Notes: generated by a model from the letters alone, not told the origin. A stretch of DNA of 64,000 nt from Perlabentimonas sp034003245 (GCA_034003245.1 JAVEYY010000018.1:18587-82586); one strand, 5' to 3'; positions 51,995 through 64,000 are shown, counted from the stretch's first letter. Numbers and translations are program-made.

Positions 51995-54900
51995 CTACCT
52001 CAACAGCGTAACATTGCCACGCTCATCGAACATCTGACCGTTGGAGAAACGACCAATGGCACGCCACACATACACATCCTGATTGGCCAGTTTGCCCTTA
52101 TAGTAGCCATCCCATCCAATCTTAATATCATCACTCTGAAATATCTGTTCGCCCCAGCGGTTAAAGATGATCAACTTATACTCCACCACACCCTCAGCCA
52201 CGGGATGGAAAACTTCATTCTTATAATCAACCGCATCGTAGTACCCCCCATTGGGCCCAAGCTTTCTGGGCACAAAAGCATTGGGGAAACGAATCCGGCC
52301 AATACCTTCAACCCAAACGGCTGGGAATTTTGAACTTATATCGATGCACTCGTATACCTCTCCATTATAGTCGTACGTAGCATAAGCGGTAAGGCTTACC
52401 CTATACTCTCCAATCTCGTTGTAGATATGAACGGGATCCTTATCGGTGGAGTAATCGCCATCCCCAAAGTACCAGTGGAATCGATCACCTTTTTCAGTAA
52501 GATTAAAGAAATGCACCTTGGCATTGGGAAGAGTAACCTTCTCGGGTAAAGCCTCAAAATTGGCCACGGGGTTCTCAAACACCCTAAAGGTTTGATAGAA
52601 ATGCTTCTCTCCACCATCGCCAAACACCGACAGGCTAACGTTATAGTATCCGGGTTCAACAAATGTGTAACTTGGCTCGGCCTCGTTGGAGAACACCTCA
52701 TCGTTAACTCGCCACTCGAAAGCAATCCGATCCTGGGAAGTGTAGTAGTATTCTGCCTCGTTGGTAAAGTTAACTATCAACGGTGAGCACGACTGATACT
52801 TATCGGCTTTAAATACTGAAACGGGAACAGGTGGTTGTAATGTTACGAGGACAGTGTCTGAATCCCAACACTTACCATTATCAATAGTTAGAACGGTAGT
52901 GTACTTAAATTCATTATCCCGTGGTCCCCAGGTTTCGTACTCATGCTGTAATGTGGAGTTTTGGCTATCGCTTGTGTAGCCATCGCCAAATTCCCAACGG
53001 TGAATCCAGTTGGCAGGCATATTAGCAGGTCGTGATTGATTCCTGAACTCAAATCGGTTCTCGGGGAATACCTGAAGAGGCGGGTAAACTGCAAAATCAG
53101 CAATTGGAGCAGCAAATACCGTGAGCGGAAGGGTATAAGTATCCTCGCAGTCGAACTCCGAGATTGCGGTCAGTTCAACATCATAAACCCTATCATTCAC
53201 CGTATTATTTACAAATCTATAGACCGGCTCGAACAGGTAAGAGTTAGCCCCATCGTTAAAGTCCCACTCGTAGTACCAGGCATTCACTGAGTTATTATCG
53301 AACTGGACGTTAAAAGGGTTACAATTCTCATCAATATTATCCCTAAAGTTAAAGTGTGCGGTAACCTCGGGGTACACCTGAATGGTTTGCGACGAGAAGT
53401 CACTACAGCCATCCTCGGTCTCCACGTACAGGGATATCATATAGGGTTGAATACTGTTGCTGGTATTTCTAAACATATGATTCATTATATCGGGGCTGTA
53501 TGTGGTTGAATCGGCGCCATCACCAAAGTTGTACTCAAACCTAAGGGTGCTACCCTTGTTTTTCCCAACCGACAGGTTTTGAATCTCCATATCAAATGGC
53601 GAACAATCCATGTAATCGGCCAACTCCATGCGCGACTGGGGTTTTGGGAAAACCACCACCTGAAAATCGATGGAATCGGTACAGCCATGCTCCGAAACAG
53701 CATACAGTTTACCATCAAAGGTTCGGTTGCTGGTAAGCGAAGTATTTAAGTAAGTTTGGGAGTAATTCTCGAAATTAGACTGAACCCCATTACCAAAATT
53801 CCATCGGTAGGAACCATTACTTGTTCCACCAAATATATGCGTGGTGTTATCGAAATCGACCTCAAGCGGATGGCAATCCTGCAGATCGGCATCGAAGCTA
53901 GGGTAAACATGCGGGTAAACTGTTACCTCAACCTCGTGCGTTTCGGCACAGCCATTACCAACAGGGTAAACTGTTTGGTTTAAGGCTATTTGCAGATGTA
54001 GCTTGGGTTTCTGTAACGCAAGCACATCGGGTGGAGCAAGGGTGTTGATAAACTGAACCGTACCGGGTTGCGCGCTGGTGGCATTTGCCGGTAATCCGTT
54101 CTCGAAATTCCACTGGTAAACGTATGCATTGGATGTTGATGTGTTGTTAACTGTAACATCCAACGGAGTGCAACCCTCGACCTGAGCAACATTGAACGAT
54201 GATACCACCAATGGGTACACCTCGATACTACCCGAGTGGCTTTTCTGGCATCCCAATGGGTTGGTAATGGTTAAACCAATGGGGTAATTAACCGATTGAT
54301 TTCGGTTGGTATGGCCATAAATTTTATCTACAGGATTAACATTGCTCGATCCTGTTCCATCGCCAAAAGTCCACTGGTAACCACCACCCTCGGCAACCAG
54401 AACGCCAGTGCTGTTATCGTCGAACGATACGGTAAGAGGGTTACATCCCTCAATTACTGGTAGATCGAATGTGGCAATAAGTTCAGGATACACGGTAATT
54501 GTTCGAGTAGAATTATGCGAACAAGTTAAATCCGACACTGAATGATATTGCTGGATTGCCAAAGTAATATCGTAATCGACCTTAGCGTTGGGCTGAGCAT
54601 TGTAGAATGAATAGGTGTGCGATGCGCTGGAAGTGCGCGTATCCTCCTGCCAGGTTCCAGCCCACTCGTAATCGTAATCCCAGTGGAATGTAGTAGTTAC
54701 GCCAGGATTAGCCGCAGCAAACTTTGATGCATTGCTAAAAGTAACTGGAAGTGGATACTGGCATTCATCGCCCTTCTCAAAACTAAATATAGACTCAACC
54801 TTTGGATGAACCAGCACATCAATCTCGCGGTAAGCAGTACAACCAGTTGCCAGCTGCATGGCAAATATCTTGGTGCGGGTTGTAAAATCGGCATCGCTTA

Positions 54901-57900
54901 TGTTGGTGAATAACTTTGATACTGTTGGGTCGAAAGTTGTTGTTCGGGTATTACCATCGCTAAAGTCCCATTGAATGGAGACATCATTTACATCTCCACC
55001 ACTGCTGGCTGCATTCTTAATAAAATCGAGCGTTGCGCCTGATAATCCCGAACAAACCGCTGCGGGGATATCGTAGATTGGGTTGAGGTTGGGATACACG
55101 CTTACGCTCTGGCCAGTAATAGTATGATCACAGGTATTGCCATCGGCCCAGGCAGTTTGAGCGGTAAACTGCAGTGTATAAACAACAGGTGTAATTGCAC
55201 CATTATTTACTAAGGAATATGTTCCGTTGGTGTTCATGGTTTGAGCAACCCCACTGGTAAGATCATTGGGTGTAAATACCCATTGATAAGAGTTTGTTGC
55301 ATCGGCATGAGTTACACCCAGATTCGACGATCCATTTGAAAGCGTTAACTCAACGGTACCACCACATAAATCACCCAGCGTAAAGCTCTGCGCGGCGGTA
55401 ACACGTGGATACACCGTTACGTCGATGTCGTCCTCGTAGGTACAGCCTGTAGCGATCTGCGTGGCAATAATATGCGTTGGTGTGGTAAACGGAGCATTAC
55501 TTAGATTAAGGAAGGTGTGCGATACATTCTGGAAGGTGGATGACTGCGTGTTGCCGTCGCCGAAGCTCCACTCCAGGGTCACGTCGTTCACATCGCCGCC
55601 GCTGCTTGAGCCCTGCTTAACAAACGTGAGCGAAACGCCTGTCTGCCCGGAGCACTCGGGGTCGGGGGTGGCGTAAACCGGGATTAGCTCCGGGTAAACC
55701 ACCACCTGCGTGGTGGGGTTGATCACGTCGGAGCACGACTCCTCGTCGGCGGCGCCAAGGTTCCAGACCGTTTCGGCAAAGAACTCCAGCGAGTAGGTTA
55801 CCGGCGTTATGGCCCCGGCATTCTGCAACGAGTAGCTGCCTGCACCGGTGAAGGTCTGCGCCGAGCCGTTCACGGCGTCGTCGGGCGTGAAGCGCCACTC
55901 GTAGTTATTTGTGGCGGTGGTTACAGCGGTATTGCTCGAGGCGTTCACCAGCGTGATGTCCACCTCGCCACCACACAAATCGCCCAGCGTGAAGCTCTGC
56001 GCGGCGGTAACACGTGGATACACCGTTACGTCGATGTCGTCCTCGTAGGTACAGCCTGTAGCGATCTGCGTGGCAATAATATGCGTTGGTGTGGTAAACG
56101 GAGCATTACTTAGATTAAGGAAGGTGTGCGATACATTCTGGAAGGTGGATGACTGCGTGTTGCCGTCGCCGAAGCTCCACTCCAGGGTCACGTCGTTCAC
56201 ATCGCCGCCGCTGCTTGAGCCCTGCTTAACAAACGTGAGCGAAACGCCTGTCTGCCCGGAGCACTCGGGGTCGGGGGTGGCGTAAACCGGGATTAGCTCC
56301 GGGTAAACCACCACCTGCGTGGTGGGGTTGATCACGTCGGAGCACGACTCCTCGTCGGCGGCGCCAAGGTTCCAGACCGTTTCGGCAAAGAACTCCAGCG
56401 AGTAGGTTACCGGCGTTATGGCCCCGGCATTCTGCAACGAGTAGCTGCCTGCACCGGTGAAGGTCTGCGCCGAGCCGTTCACGGCGTCGTCGGGCGTGAA
56501 GCGCCACTCGTAGTTATTTGTGGCGGTGGTTACAGCGGTATTGCTCGAGGCGTTCACCAGCGTGATGTCCACCTCGCCACCACACAAATCGCCCAGCGTG
56601 AAGCTCTGCGCGGCNNNNNNNNNNCGTCGGGCGTGAAGCGCCACTCGTAGTTATTTGTGGCGGTGGTTACAGCGGTATTGCTCGAGGCGTTCACCAGCGT
56701 GATGTCCACCTCGCCACCACACAAATCGCCCAGCGTGAAGCTCTGCGCGGCTGAAACCCGTGGGTACACGGTTACGGCGATGTCGTCTTCGTAAGTACAG
56801 CCCGTGGCCAGCTGCGTGGCAACATAATGTGTTGGTGTGGTAAACGGCGTATTGCTTAGGTTGAGGAAGGTGTGTGAAATATCATCAAAGTTAGACGACT
56901 GCGTGTTGCCATCACCAAAGTTCCAATCCAGGGTAACGTCACCTACTCCACCCCCACTGCTATTAGCATTATCCTTGGCAAAGGTTAGCAGTACTCCTGT
57001 TTGACCTGAACATGCTGCTAGCGGACTTTCATAAACTGGAACAAGATTTGGATAGACAACGACATCTTCACCAGCTACATTATCGACACAGGTGTGAGTT
57101 GGGTTGCCATTGTAGTTCCATACAGATTGCGCCAAAAAGTTTAGATTGTAAGTTACGGGGTTAATCCTATCGGTATTACCGAGCACAGGATTTACATCGG
57201 CGGGAGTGAAAACTTGCGATGCACCACCAGCGTCGGCAGTGGTAAACTGCCACTCGAAAGTATTAGCAGCATCTAATGAAACTACATCTTTATTGGTGGA
57301 AGCATTGTTAAGATTTAGCTCTACCTGTCCACCGCAAATATCGCCCAAAGTAAAGCTTTGAGCCGCCGCCACGCGAGGGTAAACTACAACATTGTAGGTA
57401 GCCAGTGCATCGTTGGTACAACCAATGGAGTTGGTAGCGGTAAGCGTTACCGTTCTATCGAGCGGGATTAGGCCATTATTGGCAAAGGTATGGGAAACAT
57501 CGGCTTTACTATCGATCTCCATCTTATTACCATCGCCAAAATCCCAGTTATACCTATGAATTCCACCGGTAGAGGCATTGCTAAATGTAATTATCTCGGA
57601 GCCGCAAATCTGATCGACAGAAGCACCGCTAATAATGGCGTTAACCTTAGGTGTAACGGTAAACAGGTAATCGTAACTACTTGTGCAATTATACTGATTT
57701 AGGAGAGTTAGGGAGATATGCTTAAAATCGTCAACCTCGGTATCGTTTTGGTAGGTAACGGTGTAGTTCTGCCCAGAGGTGTTGACCTCAGCTCCTCCAT
57801 ACCAATTCCAGGTGTAGTCGGCATCGGCAATGGTAACGCTCTCGTCAGTTACCTCTATTTCAACAGGAGTACACAGCTGTGTAAAATCAACATTAAACCT

Positions 57901-60900
57901 AGCCAGTGGTTCGGGATTAACAGTAAAAGGTGATTCGTGAACTCCGACACAACCATCGTTACTAGTAGCTGTTATCCTAACACTGTAATTCTTTTGAGCC
58001 GTATGGCTGTTATTGATTAGGTTTGGGGTAAAAACCTGATCATCGGAACTGGCAACCAAGGTGCTTGTCTCATCAAATGCTTCCCAATGGATACTCGCCA
58101 CTGGATTTGCAGCCAAATACAAATCGGATGTGTTGGTAAGATTTAAACTGGCGGGTGTGCACTTGGCTGTTAGGTCGCCACTCCACTGTGCTTGCACCTC
58201 AGGATAGATGGTTACCGTTTGCGTATTGTTTATATCCGTACAACTTCCCAGCCCTGTTCCTGTTGCAGTTAACACAATATTGTAATACTCATTTGCCCCG
58301 GTTTTATTCTCGGTAATGGGCGAGAATACAGGGTTAGTTCCGGTGCGGGTTTCGCCATTAAATGTCCACGAGTAGCTAATATTGGCAATGGCTGGTGCGC
58401 TAACATCCAGCACAAATGGGCTGGTGGTGCTAACGCAGCTGGCCACGCTGGCAATGCTAAAGTTAGCCTCGACCTTTGGATGCACCGTAACAGTTAACTC
58501 CATGAATGTAGAACATCCATTGGGGTTAATGGCGGTTAGCCTTACTGTATAAGGAATATCGACAGTCCCATTATTTACAAAAGTATGGGTCACATCCTCT
58601 GTCACATCGGGGGTGGTGTAGGTTGCTCCATCACCAAAATCCCAGATGAAAGTAAGACTACCACCTGTGGATAGGTTCTCAAAAGTAACCGTATGGTCGG
58701 CACAGCCATCGAGAGGTGTGGCTGCACTGTTCACAAAATCGGCAACTACCTCGGGGTAAACCTCTATAGTTCGCGTTAGAACATCGGTACATCCAGCAGC
58801 ATTCTCAACGGTTAGGGTTATATCGTACGATTCTGTAGTACTCGGATCGACATTGGTAAATGTTCTTGTGAACGATGCATTTGTAGCCAATGTTTCATCG
58901 GGGATTGCCCCATCGAACGACCAGTGGTACTGCGTAGCACCCACGCTGCTACTCGGATTAAACGTAACATCAAATGGGGTGCAATTGGATGATTGATCGA
59001 ACGTAAATCCTGCAGTTAGCCTAGGCTGCACGGTGATATCCTGCGTGGGTGCAGTAGCCACGCATCCATGCTCCGAGGTAACGGTTAGGGTAACTGTATA
59101 GGTTGCCGTTGACGATGGGCTATTATTGGAGAAAGTATGGTTTGGCGAAGCCTCGGCCGACGATGCGCCATCGCCAAAATCCCAACTATAGGTTCCGGCA
59201 AAAGCACCTCCACCTGTGTAAGTGGTGGTATTGGTAAAGGTTACATCGAGCGGCTCGCAGCCCAACGCATTGCCATTATCGCTCCAAGTAAAACCAGGCG
59301 TTACCTCGGGGTTAACCACTATGGGAATCTCGTAAATCTTATCGCAACCACCAGTACCATTGCTAACCGTTAACCTAACGGTTATGGGCATTGGCGCACC
59401 TGTGGTATTGGTAAAGGTTTTTGTAAAGTTACCAAGGGCAGTAGCGTCGCCGGGCCAAGCATTGTCGGTGTAACCATCGAACACAAAGGAGTAGTTCTGA
59501 ATGCTACCCATTCGGTGATAGGTAAAAGTGATATCCTCGCCCGAGCATATCTCGGCTCTGCTAGCGCTAAAAAGCGCTTTAATATTTGGGCTAACGGTAA
59601 TCGAAGTGTTGTCGATATCAAAACAATTATACTCACTTCGTGCAACCAAGGTGGTGGTGTAGGTTTGATCGGTATCGGTAAAGTTACGGAACACATGCGA
59701 GGTATCGCTTCCCATTCCCGTTGCGCCATCGCCAAAGCTCCAGCTGTAGCTTACATTGGACAAAGCTGGCGTAACCGACCCCGCAAAATCGACCTGAACG
59801 GAATCGCAGATGGCCACATCGCTGGCCGTAAAACCGACATTTACCTTGGGGTAAACAACTACATCGCGTTCCACAAAATCGCTGCATCCCATGCCATTTG
59901 TTGCAGTATATCTCACTGTAACTGTAAGCGGAGCAGTTCCATTATTAATAAATGTTCGATTTGCTGGCGTAATGGCAGTACTACTAGGTGAACCATCGGA
60001 GAACTCCCATAGGCGCGTAAAAACTGGATGACCCAAAGAGGTGTTCTGGAAGCTAACTTCCAGGGGCGAGCACCCCTCGGCGGGGAAAAGCACAAAATCG
60101 GGTTCATTAAGCGCTCCAACTTCAATATTTCGTGAGAAACTGTTGCTGCAACCCCAAGGGTTGGTAACGGTAAGCGTAACGTTATAGGTATGGCTTACAT
60201 AGCCAAAGGCATCGACTTGTAAATTGTTGTATGTATGAGAAGGATTCACAAGGGATGACCCTGCTCCATCGCCAAAATCCCATGAATAGGTTGAAACGGG
60301 GACTGTAATAGGGCTGGTAATATCGGTAAAATTTACTGATGTATTATTACACACCTGTGCAGGCGCGTTAAATCCGGTACTGACGTAAGGGTAAACCGTT
60401 ATCTGCTGAACAGGTGATGTTTTCGAGCAACCATCGGAATTGGTAACAGTAAGTGATAGCTCGTAGATAATAGGTACGTCTCCATTGTTGGTGAGATTTA
60501 GTGAAAAATCACTATCATCGATTGGCGTTCCAGCAACAGCCGGAGAAAGGTTCCAGCTGTAGGCCACAATATCGCCTGAGGATGTATTGGTAACATTAAC
60601 GGTTAACGGGCCACAGCCATTGGTTTTATCGAGGGTAAAGATGGGTTCGTAGAACGAGGTTACCGTTACCTGTGAGATGGCCGTATCGCGGCAAGCAAAA
60701 GGCGAAACCGCCACCATCTCGATATCGAAAGTTTTTGGTGTTAGCTCGGTATTGGTGAAACTATAGGTAAAGGTTTCGTTATGCACATCGGACACGCGGT
60801 TAAACCCATCGCCAAAGTCCCAGTAGTAGTTATCGTCGGTATTGCTCGACGAGGTATTGGTAAAGCTAACCTCCAAAGGAGTTGCGCATAACGGATTAGC

Positions 60901-63075
60901 CGATACATTGGCTTGGGTATAGCTGGCATTAATCTCCGGGTACACCACAATGCGCTTGGTGAAGATATCGTTACAACCATCCGTTTTCTTGGCCAGAAGT
61001 GTTATGGTGTACTCAATGGGTGCATTTGTAGTATTGTTGAAAGTATGCGTAAACTCAAAGGGGGAAGGTGGATCGGGAGGATTGGGATTTCCCAAATTGG
61101 TATCCCACAGGTAATAGGCCGAGCCATCGCCCATATCGTACTGCCAACGGTCTACCCCGGTGGAGTTATCGGTAAAGGTTACATCAAGGGGTGCGCAGCC
61201 GGCCACTATATCGGTGGTGAAGTTGGCAATTATTTCGTCGGAAACCTGAACGTTAATCTCGGCCGTATCCTTCATGTTACAAAAACCAGATACCACAACC
61301 TTATAATTTGTATTTGTGGTAGGGTTTGCAAAGGGATTCTGAGCCTCATCGTCACTAAGAGTAACTGCTGGCTCAAAATTATTCTGGTACCACTTATAGC
61401 GTGTTCCACCTGTAGCAGATAATTGAACAGTCTCACCAAAGCACGAGTAAAGAAATTGCGAACCTGTTCCAGCCACCACCCCGCTTGCTTTTAGCTCGTT
61501 GAAATTAGAAAAATAACCATAGAAACAACCTGAAGATGATCCACCATTTACAATACCCAGATGGAAAATACCGTCATCGGGATGGGTATTCTCGATGTAG
61601 TGATTAGTGGCTGGCACCCTGTTAGCCCCAGTTGTGGCAGAAAAAGAACCTATTCGCACTACGCTCCAATCGGAGCCAGGTATTGCAGTAAATCCGGTAA
61701 TTAGATGGGATTTATCAACAAAATTCCCCGGTGTGTCCTGCACCATAAAGCGAAAACTATTCTCGGCACCCTTTCTAACCATAATTACCATGTAGAAGGT
61801 TTCAGTTGATGTGCGAGCAAAAGAAACCTGTGTACTACCCGTACACTTATCAATGGGCGGTAAAATCGCCCCTCCCTGCTCACAGCCAAAGCCCCCCACA
61901 TGCCAAACGTAGATGGGCTTATCGGAGGTAATATGGTAATGGGTTTGGGGGCTGGGTAAAGCCCTATACCACTGTTCCTGGGCATTTATGGTATTGGTAG
62001 CAACAACAACACCAGCCATATTGCGCACGGTAATAGTTGTTGCGTTCTCAGTGGCCAGCATGAATATGTGGTCGTTGGTTGTTAAATCGGTACGCATCAC
62101 CGCATACTCCATCCCAATTAACCCCTTGTAGATGCTAAGATCCTTATCGAAAACCTGTATAGGAATCATCTGATCACCGGCAATATCATAACATCCCCCG
62201 GTCGTGTGGAAATAGGAGTCATCCTTGGTGGTCACGGCTATGCGCTTGGTGCTCACAATTCGAACGCCCCCAATCCTGTCTACGGCGGCTTGGCTAATAA
62301 TTCCACCTGCAATCCGGGGAAAAAGAGAAAAGGTTTGTCCTCTATTTAAAATGACCGTGTGAGTTCCTCCAGCGGCTATAGGCTGAAAAGGAGATCCATA
62401 TGCTGCCTGCTTGCCTGCAGGTAGATAAAAGGTTACCGAGGTGTTATCCTCGGTTGCAACCACATCGATGGCCGAATAAGCTTTGACTGTACCTCCAGTC
62501 CAGTTTCCCATTTGGTTCTGGAAAGGAACAAAGAACTCTCTACCCAATGCGTTATTGCCTTTCAGTGCCCATATATCCTTGTTGTTATTGCGGCTTATCT
62601 CGTAGTAAACTGTAATAGGATTATTTGATGTGATTTGAATTCCTAAATCGTTTACTCCTGAAATATTAATGGGCTTATTCTCAAGTAAAGGAGGATTAAA
62701 GTCAACAACAGCAGCTCCAACAGCAGTGTTACATGGTGTAACCACCCAACAACTCATATCCTGTATAAAAAATGAGTTGGCAGGCATATTAATAACAATA
62801 TCCTGAAAGCCGCCTGGATTTAGCGTTGGGTGAAACTCATTAGCTGGCATACTAATGGTGACTATAGTTGGAAACGCCCCAGACGAAATTCTAAAACTAG
62901 CAGGTACGCCACCAGGTGATTGGTGGCTAATAGTAACCTCGGGCACAACAAACCAGAACTCGGTATCGGTTTGGGCAAAGGAGCCAAAGGAGAAGAGTAC
63001 AAAAAGCAAAGCGCCCAGTGCACTCCTGCGAATATATCCGGGTATATAGTTAGCTAAAGGCAGTTTATGGTTCAT
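51995..63075 (-). CDS. giant PKD-repeat surface protein with type B T9SS sorting domain (interrupted by an assembly gap)
   Basis: One gene read in two frames only because 10 N's stand in for a larger gap at 56615-56624. N-terminus: signal peptide (GALLFVLFSFGSFAQ) and a region about 36-520 resembling IgGFc-binding proteins (TDTEFWFVVPE..., SFFIQDMSCWVVTPCNTAVG). Then come many PKD-like domains (WDFGDG and its variants, each about 90-110 residues; two dozen or more). Near the C-terminal third there is a block of 203-residue double-PKD units, three of them identical in DNA. The C-terminus is a gliding-motility-type sorting domain: FPNAFVPRKLGPNGG... KLIIFNRWGEQIFQSDD...GWDGYYKGKLANQDVYVWRAIGRF...GNVTLLR. 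It resembles SprB-type adhesins, partnered by PorP/SprF downstream. True length is at least about 3850 residues. Confidence 0.9.
55383..56751 (-). repeat. 609-bp identical tandem repeats inside the PKD protein gene
   Basis: Units at 55383-55991 and 55992-56600 are the same sequence offset by 609 bp (203 codons). A third unit begins at 56601 and is broken by the N gap at 56615. The sequence after the gap (56625-56751) equals unit positions 497-609 plus the first 14 bases of a further unit. The units are visibly richer in G+C than the flanking PKD domains. Homologous but diverged units lie on both sides (about 54770-55382 and 56752-57370). Confidence 0.95.
56615..56624. other. assembly gap (10 N)
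   Basis: Ten N's inside an identical tandem repeat. The gap is a placeholder, not a true 10-base interval: pre-gap sequence is unit position 14 and post-gap is position 497, so at least 482 bases are missing. Confidence 0.95.
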
Positions 63076-63424
63076 AGATATAGAAAATCCAAAGCAAAAA
63101 TAATAATTTATCCCTTCTTACGTGGCATTCGTCATAAAAGATATAGGTTTTGTCAAAAAAGTGAGTAATTTTGATTTAGATTAAGCAGTTTGGCATTGGT
63201 TTACTGCATAATCGCAAATTAATTCCTCGGAATTAAAACTCACTTCCATATAAATTCGTATAGTAAAACTAGAGTTTTTATTTTAAATCCCAAAGGATTA
63301 AGAGTAATGATGTTATTATTTACAGTTTCATATCAACCGTAATAAGCTAGTTTCAAATAAAATAATTGAGTGGTTCCTGGTTTTTTAAGGTTGCGGTCTT
63401 TGGGTTGTCGAGTGTGCTTTTTTG
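63076..63424. other. intergenic region upstream of the PKD gene
   Basis: An A+T-rich stretch of about 350 bases with the -7 element of the PKD gene at its start. Otherwise I see nothing recognisable: no ORF, RNA or strong hairpin. Confidence 0.5.
63095..63102 (-). promoter_or_regulatory. -7 promoter element for the giant PKD gene
   Basis: Minus strand TATTTTTG, perfect TAnnTTTG, 20 nt before the ATG at 63075. No good -33 element. Confidence 0.5.
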
Positions 63425-64000
63425 TACCCCCTTGGGGATGGAAACGGAGAAGGGATTGGGCTATGAGTTCCCCCTCGGAGAGGGGGACGGGTGGACTTAA
63501 TGCAGTGAATGCCCTTTGATTTTCTAATTGAAAATTCGTTCACCTTAGTTTAGGGGGCATATCGTCCACACCATAGGCAAGAAGATTAGGTGGGGGTGGT
63601 TTACGGGATTTGAGGGTTTGGTTCTTTGGTACTCGGGTGTGTCTTTTTTTACCCCCTTGGGGATGAACCTTGAGAAAGGTTTGGACAATGATTTCCCCCT
63701 CAGAGAGGGGGACGAAAATTCTTCACGCCTCGAATGGCTATCGATTTCAGTTTGGCGATTCGCGCCCCCTATCTTAGGGGGCATATCGTCCACACCATAG
63801 GCAAGAAGATTAGGTGGGGGTGGTTTACGGGATTTGAGGGTTTGGTTCTTTGGTACTCGGGTGTGTCTTTTTTTACCCCCTTGGGGATGGAAACGGAGAA
63901 GGGATTGGGCTATGAGTTCCCCCTCGGAGAGGGGGACGGGTGGACTTAATGCAGTGAATGCCCTTTGATTTTCTAATTGAAAATTCGTTCACCTTAGTTT
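63425..64000. repeat. non-coding tandem repeat, unit about 225 bp, running off the right edge
   Basis: Bases 63425-63551 recur at 63874-64000 (offset 449), and 63552-63665 recur at 63776-63889 (offset 224). Three units therefore start near 63425, 63650 and 63874. The middle unit's first half is diverged (GATGAACCTTGAG versus GATGGAAACGGAG) but its second half is identical. Each unit starts TACCCCCTTGGGGATG and holds the inverted repeat CCCCCTC-(G/A)GA-GAGGGGG. Short ORFs in it look like chance. The array continues past the window. Confidence 0.85.

Noticed and set aside
56226..56507. 93-residue Arg-rich reading frame MALHARRRRERLG..., present twice (also 55617-55898)
   Set aside because: It is another frame of the G+C-rich 609-bp repeat on the same strand as the PKD gene; its double occurrence comes only from the repeat.
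56554..56644. Two separate adhesin genes overlapping at the N gap
   Set aside because: Each apparent gene end there (the start MALHAR and the end RRASRWAICVV...) is translation through N's in the wrong frame; the correct gap length joins them.
59515..59991. 158-residue open frame antisense to the PKD gene
   Set aside because: Composition is that of reverse-complement PKD DNA; no recognisable domain.
63618..63949. Short open frames with FFTPLGM text in the right-edge repeats
   Set aside because: They arise twice from the same 225-bp non-coding unit and end at unit borders; no start signals or coding bias.
63425..64000. CRISPR array
   Set aside because: Units are about 225 bp with no 20-40-nt repeat/spacer alternation, and there are no cas genes in the window.

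Overview
The window reads as a chromosomal segment of a member of the Bacteroidota, most like the Bacteroidales/Marinilabiliales. The evidence is a PorP/SprF-family protein beside a giant PKD-repeat protein with a gliding-motility-type (type B) C-terminal sorting domain, three TPR/PD40 proteins resembling PorE, a fused 2-oxo-acid dehydrogenase E1, a PG0541-family protein behind an RND pump, and promoters of the Bacteroidota form TTTG-N19-TAnnTTTG. No rRNA, tRNA, insertion sequence, CRISPR array or prophage was seen. Base composition is moderate throughout, except for a distinctly G+C-richer repeat block near 55.4-56.75 kb.

Layout. 0-1.2 kb: end of an RND efflux permease, its PG0541-family companion and a stand-alone receiver protein. 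1.2-7.8 kb: a subclass B1 metallo-beta-lactamase, a PorE-like protein ending in two SPOR domains, a TraB/GumN protein, dapB and lepB. 7.8-17.6 kb: an SNF2 helicase, bcp-recA, an M28 peptidase, a Cache/HAMP/GAF/PAS sensor with no visible output domain, and a YqgE protein. 17.5-21.3 kb (minus): a tight five-gene operon of AMP nucleosidase, holA, rhomboid protease, NUDIX hydrolase and class IV aminotransferase. 21.5-28 kb: an HSDR_N-domain protein, a GNAT acetyltransferase, two more TPR/PD40 proteins and the E2 of a 2-oxo-acid dehydrogenase. 28-34 kb (minus): a 1715-residue fusion of an SLC12-type cation-chloride cotransporter with a C-terminal AAA-like ATPase, followed 7 nt later by an MscS-type channel. 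34-45.7 kb: a methyltransferase, a hybrid histidine kinase, NhaC, a class I aminotransferase, a MATE exporter, a GT2/degenerate glycosylphosphotransferase fusion, ApbE and two small Cys-containing membrane proteins. 45.9-50.2 kb: a FlgO/CsgG-like protein, the E1 alpha-beta fusion and superoxide dismutase. 50.3-63.1 kb (minus): the PorP/SprF protein and the giant PKD protein. 63.4 kb to the edge: non-coding tandem repeats of about 225 bp.

How they fit together. The giant PKD protein and the PorP/SprF protein form a likely type IX secretion substrate and outer-membrane partner, as in SprB/SprF. The three PD40 proteins may be periplasmic or envelope scaffolds. The unlinked E1 (47 kb) and E2 (27 kb) probably belong to one branched-chain 2-oxo-acid or pyruvate dehydrogenase complex. 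The cotransporter-ATPase and MscS pair points to ion or volume homeostasis.

The most notable results are these. (1) A 10-N assembly gap lies inside a 609-bp identical tandem repeat. The arithmetic predicts 482 + 609n missing bases, which exactly restores one reading frame of at least about 3850 codons. (2) The SLC12-AAA fusion is unusual and sits with MscS. (3) A PorE-like protein carries SPOR domains in place of an OmpA-like domain.
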